Of a DNA stretch of 64,000 nt, positions 16,719 to 25,204 are shown piece after piece; position 1 is the stretch's first letter, and every line of letters begins with the position of its first letter. Position numbers and translations under genes: made by a program. The notes under the pieces were generated by a model. The model was not told the DNA's origin, did not search any database, and was given only the letters and a program-made list of their open reading frames with translations. Origin of the DNA: Nonomuraea basaltis (GTDB lineage: Bacteria > Actinomycetota > Actinomycetes > Streptosporangiales > Streptosporangiaceae); assembly GCF_005893125.1 (NCBI RefSeq), contig NZ_VCJS01000004.1, positions 1 to 64,000 on the forward strand, read 5' to 3'.

Positions 16719-17244
16719 GGACAGCCTCCCTCAGGTCGGAGTAGGCCTCGTCGGCCGCGGCGATGTTGGCCTCGGCCACCGGGCCGGAGAACGTGGCGCG
16801 GATCGCGGCGTGCACCGATTCCAGAGACAACATCCCGGTGAGGGCGCAGAAGCCGCCGAGCAGCGCCGCGTTCGGCACCGGCCGTCCGACGTGCCGCAGC
16901 GCGATGGCGGACGCCGGAATCGTCACGCCGGCCACGCCGAGCTCCCGTGCGTCCTTGGTGGAATTGACCAGCATGTGGCGCAGTCCGGCCGGCACGTCGA
17001 TCTGGCCCAGCAGCGTGGCGTCCTGGATGATCAGCGCGTCCGGTTCGGTGATCGGCTCTCGCGAGCGGATCGGCCGGTCAGAGATGCGGCAGAACGACAC
17101 CACGGGCGCGCCCGTGCGCTCGGAACCGAACGTGGGGAACGCCTGCGCGTGCCGGCCCTCCAGGAAGGCGGCCACCGACAGCAGCTCGGCCGCGGTCACG
17201 ACGCCCTGGCCGCCCCTGCCGTGGATACGGATTTGGTACTCCAT
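16711..17244 (-). CDS. porG: pyruvate:ferredoxin oxidoreductase gamma subunit
   Basis: This 177-residue protein starts MEYQIRIHGRGGQGVVTAA, the family signature, and contains AFPTFGSERTGAPV and NAALLGGF, normal for PorG. It is the first gene of the por operon. The ATG at 17244 is only one base from GGAGG, an unusually short spacing, but homologues start here. The divergent promoter region shared with pntAA contains two DosR-like boxes whose centres are 21 bp apart. Confidence 0.92.
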   Translation of the reverse strand: MEYQIRIHGRGGQGVVTAAELLSVAAFLEGRHAQAFPTFGSERTGAPVVSFCRISDRPIRSREPITEPDALIIQDATLLGQIDVPAGLRHMLVNSTKDARELGVAGVTIPASAIALRHVGRPVPNAALLGGFCALTGMLSLESVHAAIRATFSGPVAEANIAAADEAYSDLREAVRA

Positions 17245-17279
17245 TCCTCCGGTGTAGTCCCGCGGCAGTCGCCCATGGA

Positions 17280-17314
17280 GGGACGAACGTCCCCTCATGG
17301 AGGACTTTCGGCCC
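17280..17314. promoter_or_regulatory. paired DosR-like boxes between por and pnt operons
   Basis: Box one GGGAC-GAAC-GTCCC (17280-17293) is perfect; box two AGGAC-TTTC-GGCCC (17301-17314) is weaker. Their centres are 21 bp apart, two helical turns, so two dimers could bind the same face of DNA. porG starts 36 bp to the left, pntAA 65 bp to the right. Confidence 0.7.
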
Positions 17315-17378
17315 TCATCCCTGTCCATGGAGGGGCCGACCCTCGAAGGGAGACGTTTTCGCGGAAGGAGTGTGACGC

Positions 17379-18461
17379 ATGCCCGGCATCGGGATCGTCA
17401 AGGAGACCAGCACAGGGGAGCGACGTGTCGCGATCACGCCCGACGCGGTGCCGCGCTTGCGGGCTGCGGGCCTCGACGTGCTCGTGGAGGCAGGTGCGGG
17501 AGCCGCGGCGTGGTTCCCCGACGGCGCATACGGGCGGGCGGGCGCGCAACTCGTCGGAGCCGAAGAGCTGTACGCCAGGGCGGCGATCGTCGCCTGCGTG
17601 AACCGCCCGCTCACAGACCGGCTGCGACGCGGTCAGTTCCTGGTCGGCCTGCTGGACCCCGACGCCTCCTACACGGAGGAACTGGCCGCCAAGGGGGTGA
17701 TGGCCGCGAGCTTGGACCGGGTGCCGCGCACTTTGAGCGCCGCCCAGCCGATGGACGCCCTCACCTCCCAGGACAACGTCGCCGGATACCGTGCCGCCGT
17801 TATCGCCGCCCACGCCTACGAGCACTTCTTCCCGCTGCTCGTGACCGCGGCCGGAACCGCGCCGCCCGCGCGGGTGCTGGTGCTCGGCGCAGGAGTCGCG
17901 GGCCTGTCGGCGATCGGCACGGCCCGCCGCCTGGGCGCGATCGTCACCGGTTACGACATCCGGCCCGAGGCCAGGCAGGAGATCGCCTCGCTCGGCGCCA
18001 CCGTCCTGGATCTGGGGAGCGAGGGGACGGGCGAGGGCGGGTACGCACGCGCGCTCACCGAGACCGAGCAGCGGGCCCTGCGGGACCGGCTGGCCGGGCC
18101 CGTCGCTCACCACAACGTGGTGATCACGACGGCCAAGGTCCCCGGCCGCCGCCCGCCCCTGCTGGTGAGCGAGGCCGCGGTCAAGGACATGCGTCCCGGC
18201 TCGGTGGTCGTGGACCTGGCCGCGAGCGAGCTCGGCGGCAACGTGGAGATCTCCAGACCAGGGGAGCGGCTGGTGACCGAGAACGGCGTGACCGTGATCG
18301 GCGCAGGCGACCTGCCCGCGACGATGCCCGCCGCCGCCTCGCTCGCCTACTCCCACAATGTGTGCGCCTTCCTGGCCCACGTGCTGCGCGACGGCGTGCC
18401 CGCCATCGACCCGGAGGACACCATTCAGTTCGCCGTGATCTTCACCGGGGGCATGGCGTGA
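17379..18461 (+). CDS. pntAA: NAD(P) transhydrogenase alpha-1 subunit
   Basis: This 360-residue NAD(H)-binding domain I protein starts MPGIGIVKETSTGERRVAIT and has SQDNVAGYRAAVIAA, the Rossmann loop VLGAGVAGLSAIGTARRLGA and ITTAKVPGRRPPLLV. With PntAB and PntB it couples proton flow across the membrane to hydride transfer between NADH and NADP. ATG follows AAGGAG. It begins a tight three-gene operon (GTGA and ATGA overlaps). The split alpha subunit is usual in actinobacteria and Rhodospirillum. Divergent from porG, with shared DosR-like boxes. Confidence 0.95.
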   Translation: MPGIGIVKETSTGERRVAITPDAVPRLRAAGLDVLVEAGAGAAAWFPDGAYGRAGAQLVGAEELYARAAIVACVNRPLTDRLRRGQFLVGLLDPDASYTEELAAKGVMAASLDRVPRTLSAAQPMDALTSQDNVAGYRAAVIAAHAYEHFFPLLVTAAGTAPPARVLVLGAGVAGLSAIGTARRLGAIVTGYDIRPEARQEIASLGATVLDLGSEGTGEGGYARALTETEQRALRDRLAGPVAHHNVVITTAKVPGRRPPLLVSEAAVKDMRPGSVVVDLAASELGGNVEISRPGERLVTENGVTVIGAGDLPATMPAAASLAYSHNVCAFLAHVLRDGVPAIDPEDTIQFAVIFTGGMA

Positions 18462-18751
18462 ACACGCAACTCCTCGCCGATCTGACCGTGTTCGTGCTGA
18501 GCCTGCTGCTCGGCTTCGAGGTCATCGGGCGGGTTCCGACGACCCTGCACACGCCGCTGATGTCGGCCGCGAACTCCGTGCACGGCATCGTGCTCGCCGG
18601 AGCGCTGATCATCGCGCTCACCGCGGACGGCGTCCTCGGCTACACGCTCGTGTTCGTCACATCCGCGTTCGCCGCCATGAACGTCGTCGGCGGTTACGTG
18701 GTCACCGACAGGATGCTGGAGATGTTCAGGCCCCGGGAGGGCAGGCGATGA
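18458..18751 (+). CDS. pntAB: NAD(P) transhydrogenase alpha-2 subunit
   Basis: This 97-residue membrane protein has about three hydrophobic segments (LLADLTVFVLSLLLGFEVIG, GIVLAGALIIALTA, TLVFVTSAFAAMNVVGGYVV) and the conserved VPTTLHTPLMSAANSVHGI. It forms part of the proton channel. GTG start overlaps the pntAA stop and its stop overlaps the pntB start. Confidence 0.93.
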   Translation: MNTQLLADLTVFVLSLLLGFEVIGRVPTTLHTPLMSAANSVHGIVLAGALIIALTADGVLGYTLVFVTSAFAAMNVVGGYVVTDRMLEMFRPREGRR

Positions 18752-20133
18752 GCGCCTTCGACATCGCGATCCGGCTGGTGTACCTCGCCGTCGCGACCAG
18801 CTTCGTGCTCGGACTCCACCTGATGAACTCGCCGGTCACGGCCCGGCGCGGCAACTTGCTGTCGGGTGGCGCGATGGCCGTCGCCGTGGCGGCCACCGCA
18901 GCCATGCTCGTCCACGAGGGCGGGGTGCGGCCCTGGGCGTGGATCGCGCTGCTGGCTGGGGCGGCGCTCGGCTCCGGTGCCGGGCTGATGCTGGCAAGGC
19001 GTGTCCCGATGACGGCCATGCCACAGCTCGTCAGTCTGTTCAACGCGGTCGGCGGCGGCGCCGCGGCACTGATCGGGGTGCACGATTTCGGACAGCACGG
19101 CGCCTCACTGCCGGTAGTGCTGGACGTGCTGATCGGCGGCGTGACCTTCTCCGGCTCGCTGATCGCCTCCGGCAAGCTGCACGGCCTGGTACCCGGCCGC
19201 CCGGTCGTCCTGCCCGGCGGCCGAGCCGTCACCGCGCTGCTGGCCGCGGCCATGGCGGTGGCCTCGGGGCTGCTGCTCGCCGGGCACGGCGGCGTCGTGG
19301 CGCTGGCCGCGCTGGCCGTCGCCGCACTCGGCTTCGGCGTGACCATGGTGACCCCGATCGGCGGGGCCGACATGCCGGTGGTGATCTCGTTACTCAACGC
19401 GTTCACCGGCACCGCCGTCGCGATGGCGGGATTCGCGCTCGGCAACAGCGTCCTCATCACCGCGGGCGCGCTCGTCGGCGCCTCCGGCGCCATCTTGACC
19501 AAGCTGATGGCCGAGGCCATGAACCGGCCCATCGGCGCCATCGTCGCCGGCGGCTTCGGCACCGGTGACAGCGCCGGCGATCAGGTGCCTGGCCAGGGCT
19601 CGGTCCGGACGCTGTCAGCCGACGACGCCGCCATCCAGCTCGCCTACGCCTCCAAGGTGGTCGTGATTCCCGGATACGGCCTGGCGGCCGCGCAGGCCCA
19701 GCACCAACTGCGCGAGCTGGCCGAGTTGCTGGAGAGCCGCGGCGCCGAGGTGTCCTACGCCGTCCACCCGGTCGCCGGACGGATGCCCGGGCACATGAAC
19801 GTGCTGCTGGCCGAGGCGGGAGTGCCGTACGAGCAACTCGCCGACATGGAGGACGCCAACGCCGCGATGCCGCAGACCGATGTCGCCCTCGTCGTGGGCG
19901 CCAACGACGTGGTCAACCCGGCCGCCCGGCGCCCCGGGACCGCCGTGTCCGGCATGCCCATCGTCGACGCCGACAAGGCCAGGAGCGTGATCGTCATCAA
20001 GCGCTCCATGGGCCATGGCTATGCGGGCATCGACAACGAGCTGTACACGGCCCCCACGACCGGGATGTACTTCGCCGACGCCAAGAAGGCATTGGCCGAG
20101 ATCACGGCCGCCGTCAAGGTGCTCGTCGCCTGA
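18748..20133 (+). CDS. pntB: NAD(P) transhydrogenase beta subunit
   Basis: This 461-residue protein has eight or nine membrane segments in the first 270 residues (proton channel) and a C-terminal NADP-binding domain III with VVIPGYGLAAAQAQHQL, HPVAGRMPGHMNVLLAE, VVGANDVVNPAA and SMGHGYAGIDNELY. It completes the proton-translocating transhydrogenase. Under hypoxia the enzyme can balance NADH and NADPH. A deletion remnant of a second copy lies at 8455-8550. A strong terminator hairpin follows at 20280-20304. Confidence 0.95.
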   Translation: MSAFDIAIRLVYLAVATSFVLGLHLMNSPVTARRGNLLSGGAMAVAVAATAAMLVHEGGVRPWAWIALLAGAALGSGAGLMLARRVPMTAMPQLVSLFNAVGGGAAALIGVHDFGQHGASLPVVLDVLIGGVTFSGSLIASGKLHGLVPGRPVVLPGGRAVTALLAAAMAVASGLLLAGHGGVVALAALAVAALGFGVTMVTPIGGADMPVVISLLNAFTGTAVAMAGFALGNSVLITAGALVGASGAILTKLMAEAMNRPIGAIVAGGFGTGDSAGDQVPGQGSVRTLSADDAAIQLAYASKVVVIPGYGLAAAQAQHQLRELAELLESRGAEVSYAVHPVAGRMPGHMNVLLAEAGVPYEQLADMEDANAAMPQTDVALVVGANDVVNPAARRPGTAVSGMPIVDADKARSVIVIKRSMGHGYAGIDNELYTAPTTGMYFADAKKALAEITAAVKVLVA

Positions 20134-20154
20134 TCCGACGCGAGGTGAGCGGAC

Positions 20155-20253
20155 ATGACCTATGCACAACACGACGGGACGCGCATTCCGCGCGACCCGG
20201 CCGACGACCATACCGAGCAGATCGCCAAGCTGGAGCTCGCGGAGCGGCGGTGA
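20155..20253 (+). CDS. small ORF downstream of pntB
   Basis: A 32-codon frame starts 22 bp after pntB with GAGGTGAGC in front and ends just before the terminator hairpin. It reads MTYAQHDGTRIPRDPADDHT and then a short charged helix-like end. It has no recognised motif. Its position before the operon terminator favours expression with pnt, but it could be chance or the leftover start of a lost gene. Confidence 0.35.
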   Translation: MTYAQHDGTRIPRDPADDHTEQIAKLELAERR

Positions 20254-20279
20254 GGCCACCACCATGTGAGACGCAAACC

Positions 20280-20304
20280 GGGGCAGCTCTTGTAGGGCTG
20301 CCCC
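20280..20304 (+). terminator. terminator hairpin of pnt operon
   Basis: GGGGCAGC and GCTGCCCC form a perfect 8-bp stem around a 9-base loop, about 150 bp after pntB. There is no long T run, which is common in GC-rich actinobacteria. Confidence 0.7.
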
Positions 20305-20340
20305 GCCGTTCTGACAGGCTCAGTTTCCGGGCGTCGGGGC

Positions 20341-20463
20341 CTGGCCTACGCCTTTGAGCAGGCGACGCTGCGCGGCAGCTCGCTGAGGGTGGTGCATGCC
20401 TGGCAGTTGCCGGTGCACGCCTACGCTCCGGAGGCCGCGTACGACCTGGACGAGAGCTTGTAG
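20341..20463 (+). pseudogene. universal stress protein fragment
   Basis: The frame LAYAFEQATLRGSSLRVVHA followed by WQLPVHAYAPEAAYDLDE is the start of a second Usp domain. It has no start codon and is cut at about 20455, where it meets the oppositely oriented CBS fragment. It is a broken copy marking a rearrangement point. Confidence 0.75.
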
Positions 20464-20669
20464 CCCTCGCCGAAGTACTGCTCGCGGAACTGCTCCTTGC
20501 ACAGCAGGTCGGCCTCGGAAACCATGCCGATGACGTGCCGGTCGTCGTCGAGCACCGGCACGGCGCTGATCCCGCCGGCGACGAGTGCCGCGGCGATGTC
20601 CTTGAACGGGGTGGCGGCGCCGACGGAGACGACCTCCCGGGTCATCACGTCCTCGACGGTCATGCTCAT
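20421..20669 (-). pseudogene. CBS-domain protein, C-terminally truncated
   Basis: From ATG 20669 (GAGGT upstream) the frame reads MSMTVEDVMTREVVSVG, ISAVPVLDDDRHVIGMVSEA and ends its homology at FREQYFGEGYK. The second CBS domain and BON domain seen in the paralogues are missing: the frame runs into the reversed Usp fragment and stops after 82 residues. A single CBS domain rarely works alone, although one Hrp1-like pair could form in a dimer. The DosR-like box at 20756-20769 suggests that it may still be transcribed. Confidence 0.75.
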
Positions 20670-20755
20670 CGTGTACCTCGCATATCCATGTGTCGTCGTA
20701 CCTCCATCCCAGCTCCCGGCCCGCTCTCGACACAGGGCGTAGGTCCCGCGGCGAG

Positions 20756-20769
20756 AGGTCGAGAGTCCC
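20756..20769. promoter_or_regulatory. DosR-like box before truncated CBS gene
   Basis: AGGTC-GAGA-GTCCC, with a T for A in the left arm, lies 87 bp upstream of the leftward CBS start and just beyond the nitroreductase stop. Confidence 0.4.
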
Positions 20770-20770
20770 G

Positions 20771-21730
20771 TCAAGCACGTGCGAGCTCCAGCTCGGCGGC
20801 GGGGCGGCGCGGGCTCCGGCTCACGTACGGGCCGTAGCCGAACCTGATGATCATCTGTGGGTGGCCGCGCCGGTGGTGCGGATCACGGCGGCGGCGCATG
20901 TCCCGCAGGTCGAGCGGCTGGTTCAGGAACGACGCCGACACGCCGTGCCGTGCCGCGACCAGCAGCACCCGCTGCAACGCCTGCCCGGCCCGCAACCAGT
21001 CGACGGGCCGGTCGCCCGCCGTGGTGAGCACGGAGAGCTGGGGCCGCTCCTCGAACCGGGCCGCGCCATGCTGCCGCCCGAAGTGGCGGGTCGGGGACGG
21101 ATCCCGCAGGGCGTGAGGGCCGTGCGCGTAGTCCGGCACACCGTCGTAGAGCGCGCCCCGCATCGTCCAGGCGCTCAGTTCGGCGCGGTAGTCGTGGTCG
21201 TGCGACAGCTCGTCCTCGGCCATGGCGGCGTAGTCAAGGGTGTCAGCGGTGCCGTGCCGGTCGAGCGGCACGAGCCTGGCGCCCTCGCGGGAGGCGGCCA
21301 GCCGCAGCTCGGCCATGACCGCGGGTGGAATCCGCCGGTCGAAGAACGGCCGGCGGCTGGTGCGCCGCACCGGGATGAGGTCGTACAGCTCCCGCTGCTC
21401 GGCCGTCGCGGGCAGCGCCGCTCCGACGCGCACGGCGGCCAGGAGATCGGGCTCTTCCTCAGGAGCGGGGAGCAGGAACACCATCGGCCGCCGCCCAGCG
21501 GTCCGTACCGCCAGGCGCAGATTGAACAGGGCCGCACCGCAGCTGACGTGCCGGCTGCGCCCGCGCGGGTCGCTCACCCGCAACCGCCGCTCAGCGTCGG
21601 AGTACAGCTCTACCAGCTCGTGGCCGGCCACACGGAAGCGCCACGGCTGGGTGTTGAGCACCGACGGCGCCTGACCGGCCGCCACCAGCAGCCTTCGAAC
21701 GCCGGACTCGTGATCGAGTGGAGCGAACAT
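20771..21730 (-). CDS. Acg-type nitroreductase-fold protein
   Basis: This 319-residue protein begins MFAPLDHESGVRRLLVAAGQ and contains APSVLNTQPWRF, GAALFNLRLAVRTAG, RRTSRRPFFDR, and a second half with GQALQRVLLVAARHGVSASF, like the double-length nitroreductases Acg (Rv2032), Rv3127 and Rv3131 of the M. tuberculosis DosR regulon. Those are thought to bind or sequester FMN; enzymatic activity is uncertain. The ATG at 21730 follows GGGAGGTG; an upstream ATG-like start would lack a ribosome site. No clear box was found directly upstream, where the DNA is debris. Confidence 0.88.
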   Translation of the reverse strand: MFAPLDHESGVRRLLVAAGQAPSVLNTQPWRFRVAGHELVELYSDAERRLRVSDPRGRSRHVSCGAALFNLRLAVRTAGRRPMVFLLPAPEEEPDLLAAVRVGAALPATAEQRELYDLIPVRRTSRRPFFDRRIPPAVMAELRLAASREGARLVPLDRHGTADTLDYAAMAEDELSHDHDYRAELSAWTMRGALYDGVPDYAHGPHALRDPSPTRHFGRQHGAARFEERPQLSVLTTAGDRPVDWLRAGQALQRVLLVAARHGVSASFLNQPLDLRDMRRRRDPHHRRGHPQMIIRFGYGPYVSRSPRRPAAELELARA

Positions 21731-21844
21731 GAGACACCTCCCACCACCGACCCTCCCGCGCACGCCTTCGCTACCGGCAGTGCCGGACGGCCCCCGCTCT
21801 GGTGCCGAAAGGCTCTGCCCGGCGCGCCCGCTCGGCGGTGACAG

Positions 21845-22065
21845 GCCGACATCGGCATCGCCATGGGCGCCTCAGGCACCGACGTGGCCCGTGAAGCCGC
21901 CGACCTGGTGCTGCTGGACGACCACTTCGCCACCATCGTCACCGCCGTCGAGCTGGGCCGTGGTGGTCGCGGGCAAGAAGCCGGCAACGCCGTCCTGGAC
22001 TTCGCGGCCGGCGAAGCCTCCCTCCTGCAGCACGCCCCTGCCCCGTCGCAGTGGTGGACCCATAG
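21845..22065 (+). pseudogene. P-type ATPase fragment joined to Usp fragment
   Basis: [20 protein letters not shown] and [20 protein letters not shown] are the hinge motif region of cation-transporting P-type ATPases such as CtpF (Rv1997, a DosR-regulon gene). Right after this, another frame gives VVVAGKKP and [14 protein letters not shown], the start of a second Usp domain, and then LLQHAP, the Usp C-terminus. Three cuts are therefore packed into 220 bp. None can be functional. Confidence 0.7.
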
Positions 22066-22093
22066 GGGTGTGGCAGCCGGACGTCCGGCAGAC

Positions 22094-22107
22094 AGGACCA
22101 AGGTCCC
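22094..22107. promoter_or_regulatory. DosR-like box before DoxX-like gene
   Basis: AGGAC-CAAG-GTCCC is an almost perfect palindrome, 96 bp upstream of the ATG at 22203. Confidence 0.65.
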
Positions 22108-22202
22108 ACGGACGACGGACGTACGGCACTGCTGGCGAACCACCGGAAACGGTGTGATGGAAGTAGATAGGGACGACGAATCAAAGAGGGAAAGGGGCCG
22201 TC

Positions 22203-22733
22203 ATGGCCGCCACGATCAACCGGCCCGTCATGGAGACCGGTGCCACCACCGCCGCCGCGCGCCGTCCGGTCGACTACGTTTGGGCGATCACCCGGATCTC
22301 GATCGGCTGGGTCTTCCTGTGGGCGTTCCTGGACAAGACCTTCGGCTGGGGATTCGCCACTCCGGCCAACCGTGCCTGGATCGAGGGCGGCAGCCCGACG
22401 ACCGGGTTCCTCAAGGGCACCGGCGAGAACGCGCTCGGCGGCCTCTTCTCCGGCCTGGCCGGCCAGGCGTGGGTGGACTGGCTGTTCATGGCCGGCCTGC
22501 TCGGCATCGGCCTGGCACTCGTTCTGGGCATCGGCACCCGGATCGCCGCCGGAGCCGGCACCGCGATGCTGGTCCTGATGTGGGCGGCCGAACTGCCCCT
22601 GGCCAACAACCCCTTCATGGACGACCACATCATCTACTCGATCGTGCTCGTCGGCCTGGCCCTGGCCGGCGCCGGCACCACGCTCGGCCTCGGCAAGCTG
22701 CCGATCGTGCAGCGCAACGCCTGGCTCAAGTAG
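22203..22733 (+). CDS. DoxX-family membrane protein
   Basis: This 176-residue inner-membrane protein has four hydrophobic segments: [54 protein letters not shown] and [18 protein letters not shown]. The fold resembles DoxX and the DoxD subunit of thiosulfate:quinone oxidoreductase. The exact reaction is unknown; relatives help redox homeostasis at the membrane. ATG follows AAAGGGGCC. It is flanked by a DosR-like box and a very strong terminator. The 3' end of a second copy survives at 53060-53140. Confidence 0.85.
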   Translation: MAATINRPVMETGATTAAARRPVDYVWAITRISIGWVFLWAFLDKTFGWGFATPANRAWIEGGSPTTGFLKGTGENALGGLFSGLAGQAWVDWLFMAGLLGIGLALVLGIGTRIAAGAGTAMLVLMWAAELPLANNPFMDDHIIYSIVLVGLALAGAGTTLGLGKLPIVQRNAWLK

Positions 22734-22738
22734 TGCAC

Positions 22739-22788
22739 ACAAGGAAATGCCCGCTCCCAGGGATCCCTGGGAGCGGGCATTTCCTTGT
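22739..22788. terminator. 50-bp perfect palindrome, terminator of DoxX gene
   Basis: A perfect inverted repeat of 50 bp centred on GGATCC (22761-22766) begins six bases after the stop codon. The arms read AAGGAAATGCCCGCTCCCAG and its complement. It would terminate transcription from either side. Confidence 0.85.
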
Positions 22789-22954
22789 ACATGGGGCGCC
22801 GCCCTGTCATTCGCGCCGGTCGGCTCGCATCCGGGCGGAAAGCGCGGCGGCCTGGGTACGGCGCTGCCGGCTGGCGGGAGGTGTCTTCCCCGGCCCCGAC
22901 GCACGAGTGGTCCAAGCCGCCCGATGACCAGGGTCGGCTCAGATCCCATCAGGT

Positions 22955-23502
22955 AAAGATCACCGCCACGTCGTCACCGGCCGCGGCAACGACGAGCGCG
23001 AGCAAACCCTGAACCAGCTTCTGGCCGAGATGGACGGCTTCGATCAGTCCAGCGGCTTCGTCCTGCTCGCGGCGACGAACCGGCCTCAAACGCTGGATGC
23101 GGCGCTGCTACCGGCCGAACGTCGCGCGGTGGCCGTACACGAGTCCGGGCACGCGCTGGTGGCGGCGTTGTGCGAGCACGCCGACCCGGTCGCCAAGGTG
23201 ACGATCCTGCCCGCCGGGCTCACCCTGGGCGTCACCGAAAAGCTCTCCGACGTCGAGCGGCCCTACAGCGAGAGCTACCTGCGCGATCTGCTGGCGGTGC
23301 GGCTGGGCGGCGGCCCGCCGAACAGGTCGTCTTCGGCGAAGGCTCGACCGGCGCCGCCAACGACCTGACCGGAGCCACCCAGATCGCCACCAGGATGGTG
23401 CGGGACTTCGGCCTGTCCACGCACCTGGGACCCATCGGGTACGGCTCCGACAGCCTGGACTTCCTCGGAGGCGACGAGCCGCCGGTGTCCCGCAAGCCGT
23501 AA
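22955..23502 (+). pseudogene. ftsH remnant with internal deletion and frameshift
   Basis: The first part ([35 protein letters not shown]) is the AAA domain of the membrane protease FtsH, although in front of it the Walker motifs are missing. It jumps directly to [17 protein letters not shown], the HEXXH zinc-protease site, then [14 protein letters not shown]. After AVRLGGG a frameshift occurs and [20 protein letters not shown] continues to MVRDFGLSTHLGPI before a late stop. The region between AAA and protease is deleted. Not functional. Confidence 0.85.
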
Positions 23503-23548
23503 CTCGGCCTCGACCGTCTCACCTCGCATCTGCGGAGGTGCGAGGCGC

Positions 23549-23896
23549 TCACGGCTCCAGTGACTGAGGGACGGAGTCCGACGGTCCGGCCGGGTGCTCG
23601 GTGTGTCCGGCCGAGTCGTAGATCTTGACCCACTTGATCGCCGGGAACTGCTTGAGCGTCGGCCTGATCTGGTTGGCGATGGTGAAGGCAGACCCTCCGC
23701 TGGTGACGCGGCCGGTCAGGTAGACCCTGGCGACACCCTTCTTGACGGTCAGCTTGCTGAAGCCGGTGGCCTTGGAGGCCACGAAGCGCAGCCCCTGCGC
23801 CCGCTCGGCCGAGGAGAAGAAGCCTGCCGCCCGCAGGATCACCGTCGAGACAGCGGATTGACCGCACCATACGGTCCAGGTCCCGGAGCGTGTCAA
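23549..23896 (-). pseudogene. GerMN-domain protein, C-terminal remnant
   Basis: The leftward frame contains LTVKKGVARVYLTGRVTSGG and FTIANQIRPTLKQFPAIKWV followed by KIYDSAGHTEHP, the second half of a GerMN domain as in actinobacterial GerMN lipoproteins. The lipobox signal and the first half are missing. A shorter remnant of the same gene family lies at 48596-48747. Likely inactive. Confidence 0.65.
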
Positions 23897-23909
23897 CGGG
23901 ACCTGGACC
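23873..23909. repeat. 13-bp perfect inverted repeat
   Basis: GGTCCAGGTCCCG and CGGGACCTGGACC flank an 11-base spacer. It overlaps the upstream end of the GerMN remnant. It could be a hairpin terminator or a protein-binding site; the GGGAC and GTCCC elements here are too far apart for a DosR-like box. Confidence 0.55.
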
Positions 23910-24042
23910 CTCCGGTGGCATCACCGGGGACGTGCTGGCGGTGCCGTAGGTCCCTGGAGCGCCACGTAAGGTTCTGCCCTGATCGTGGGCGGAGGCATGT
24001 TCTGGAGCATAGGCAGAGCAAGCCACACCCTTCAAGGAGGTC

Positions 24043-24696
24043 ATGATGACCTGCTGCGCCGACGCGCTGGCCGCGGACAAGCTGATCGACCTGGAGGATG
24101 CGCGGGTGGTCGTTCAGGGGTTCGGCGCCGTCGGCTCGCATGCGGCCAGGTATCTGGCCGAACGGGGAGCCCGGGTCATCGCCGTGTCCGACATCGCGGG
24201 CGCCACGTATCGCGAGGAAGGGCTCGACGTCGAGGCGTTGCTGGATGCCAAGAAGGCGGGCAGGCCCGTCGGCGCGTTCTCCGGCGGCGAGTCCGTGGAC
24301 CGGGACGCGATCTTGTGGCTGGGGTGCGAGCTGCTGGTGCCCGCGGCCGGGCCCGACGTCTTCACCGTGGAGAACGCCTCCCGCGTGCGGGCGAAGGTGA
24401 TGCTTCAGGGAGCCAACATTCCCGCCACCGCTGCTGCCGAGCAGATCTTTCACGAGCGGGGTGTGCTGTGCGTCCCCGACATCATCGCCAATGCCGGGGG
24501 TGTGATCTGCGCGTCGGTGGAGCTCCAGGGCGGCGGCCGGGCGCAGGCCTTTGCCGCCATCGAGGAGAAGATCCGCGCCAATACGGCCGAACTGGTCGAT
24601 CGGCTGGCCGTGGGCGGGGTGCTGCCTCGCAGCGCGGCCGACGCCATGGCCACGGGCCGCCTGCGCGCTGCCGGCGCCTACCGTCGCCAGTTCTAA
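24043..24696 (+). CDS. glutamate/leucine dehydrogenase family, NAD-binding domain only
   Basis: This 217-residue frame has AAGGAGG and ATG but corresponds only to the C-terminal Rossmann domain of Glu/Leu/Phe/Val dehydrogenases: VVQGFGAVGSHAARYLAERG, DIIANAGGVICASVE, and LQGANIPATAAAEQI. The N-terminal catalytic domain with the lysine active site is absent, so no amino-acid dehydrogenase activity is expected. It is either a truncated gene that acquired or kept a ribosome site, or a stand-alone NAD-binding protein. Neighbouring debris favours truncation. Confidence 0.7.
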   Translation: MMTCCADALAADKLIDLEDARVVVQGFGAVGSHAARYLAERGARVIAVSDIAGATYREEGLDVEALLDAKKAGRPVGAFSGGESVDRDAILWLGCELLVPAAGPDVFTVENASRVRAKVMLQGANIPATAAAEQIFHERGVLCVPDIIANAGGVICASVELQGGGRAQAFAAIEEKIRANTAELVDRLAVGGVLPRSAADAMATGRLRAAGAYRRQF

Positions 24697-24879
24697 TCGG
24701 CCGGCGTCCCTGGAACAGCACCCTGGCGTGTCCACCGAGCTCCAGGCTGCCTGTTTAGTACGAGCAGTTGGAGGCGGGAATCGTTCAGCACAGGGATGCT
24801 CCGACCAGGAATGAAAGTCCCCCGCTCCTGGGCGTAACGCCGCTGGATACGAAGATTGGCACGACGGATCGTGAAGGTA

Positions 24880-25180
24880 TGAGGCAGAGTCTGCATCTGG
24901 GACGGGTGGCCGGGATCCCCGTCGGCGCCCACTGGTCCGCGCTCGCCATCGTCGCACTCGTGACGGTGGCTCTGGGCGGTGGCATGTCGCCGGCGACGGC
25001 GACGGCGCGGTTTCTTGGACCGCCGGGGCCGTCACGGGGCTGCTGCTGATGGCGTGGCTGCTGGCTCACGAGCTGGCGCACGCCCTGGTCGCCAAACGGC
25101 ACGACATAGAGGCGGTCTCCGTCACGCTGTGGGCGCTGGGAGGCGTCACGGAGTTCCGGCGCTGGCCGCCGGTCCGGGCG
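24880..25180 (+). pseudogene. site-2 (M50) protease remnant
   Basis: MRQSLHLGRVAGIPVGAHWS and LAIVALVTVALGGG form the first membrane helix of actinobacterial M50 proteases. After about 45 residues the frame shifts and continues AWLLAHELAHALVAKRHDIE with the zinc-binding HELAH, then VTLWALGGVTEF, and then ends. The rest of the protease and its CBS domains are gone. Rv2625c, an M50 protease, is in the M. tuberculosis DosR regulon. A degenerate box (GGAAT-GAAA-GTCCC, 24808-24821) lies upstream. Confidence 0.75.
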
Positions 25181-25204
25181 GTCCAGGCGGGTCCTGGCCG
25201 CACG

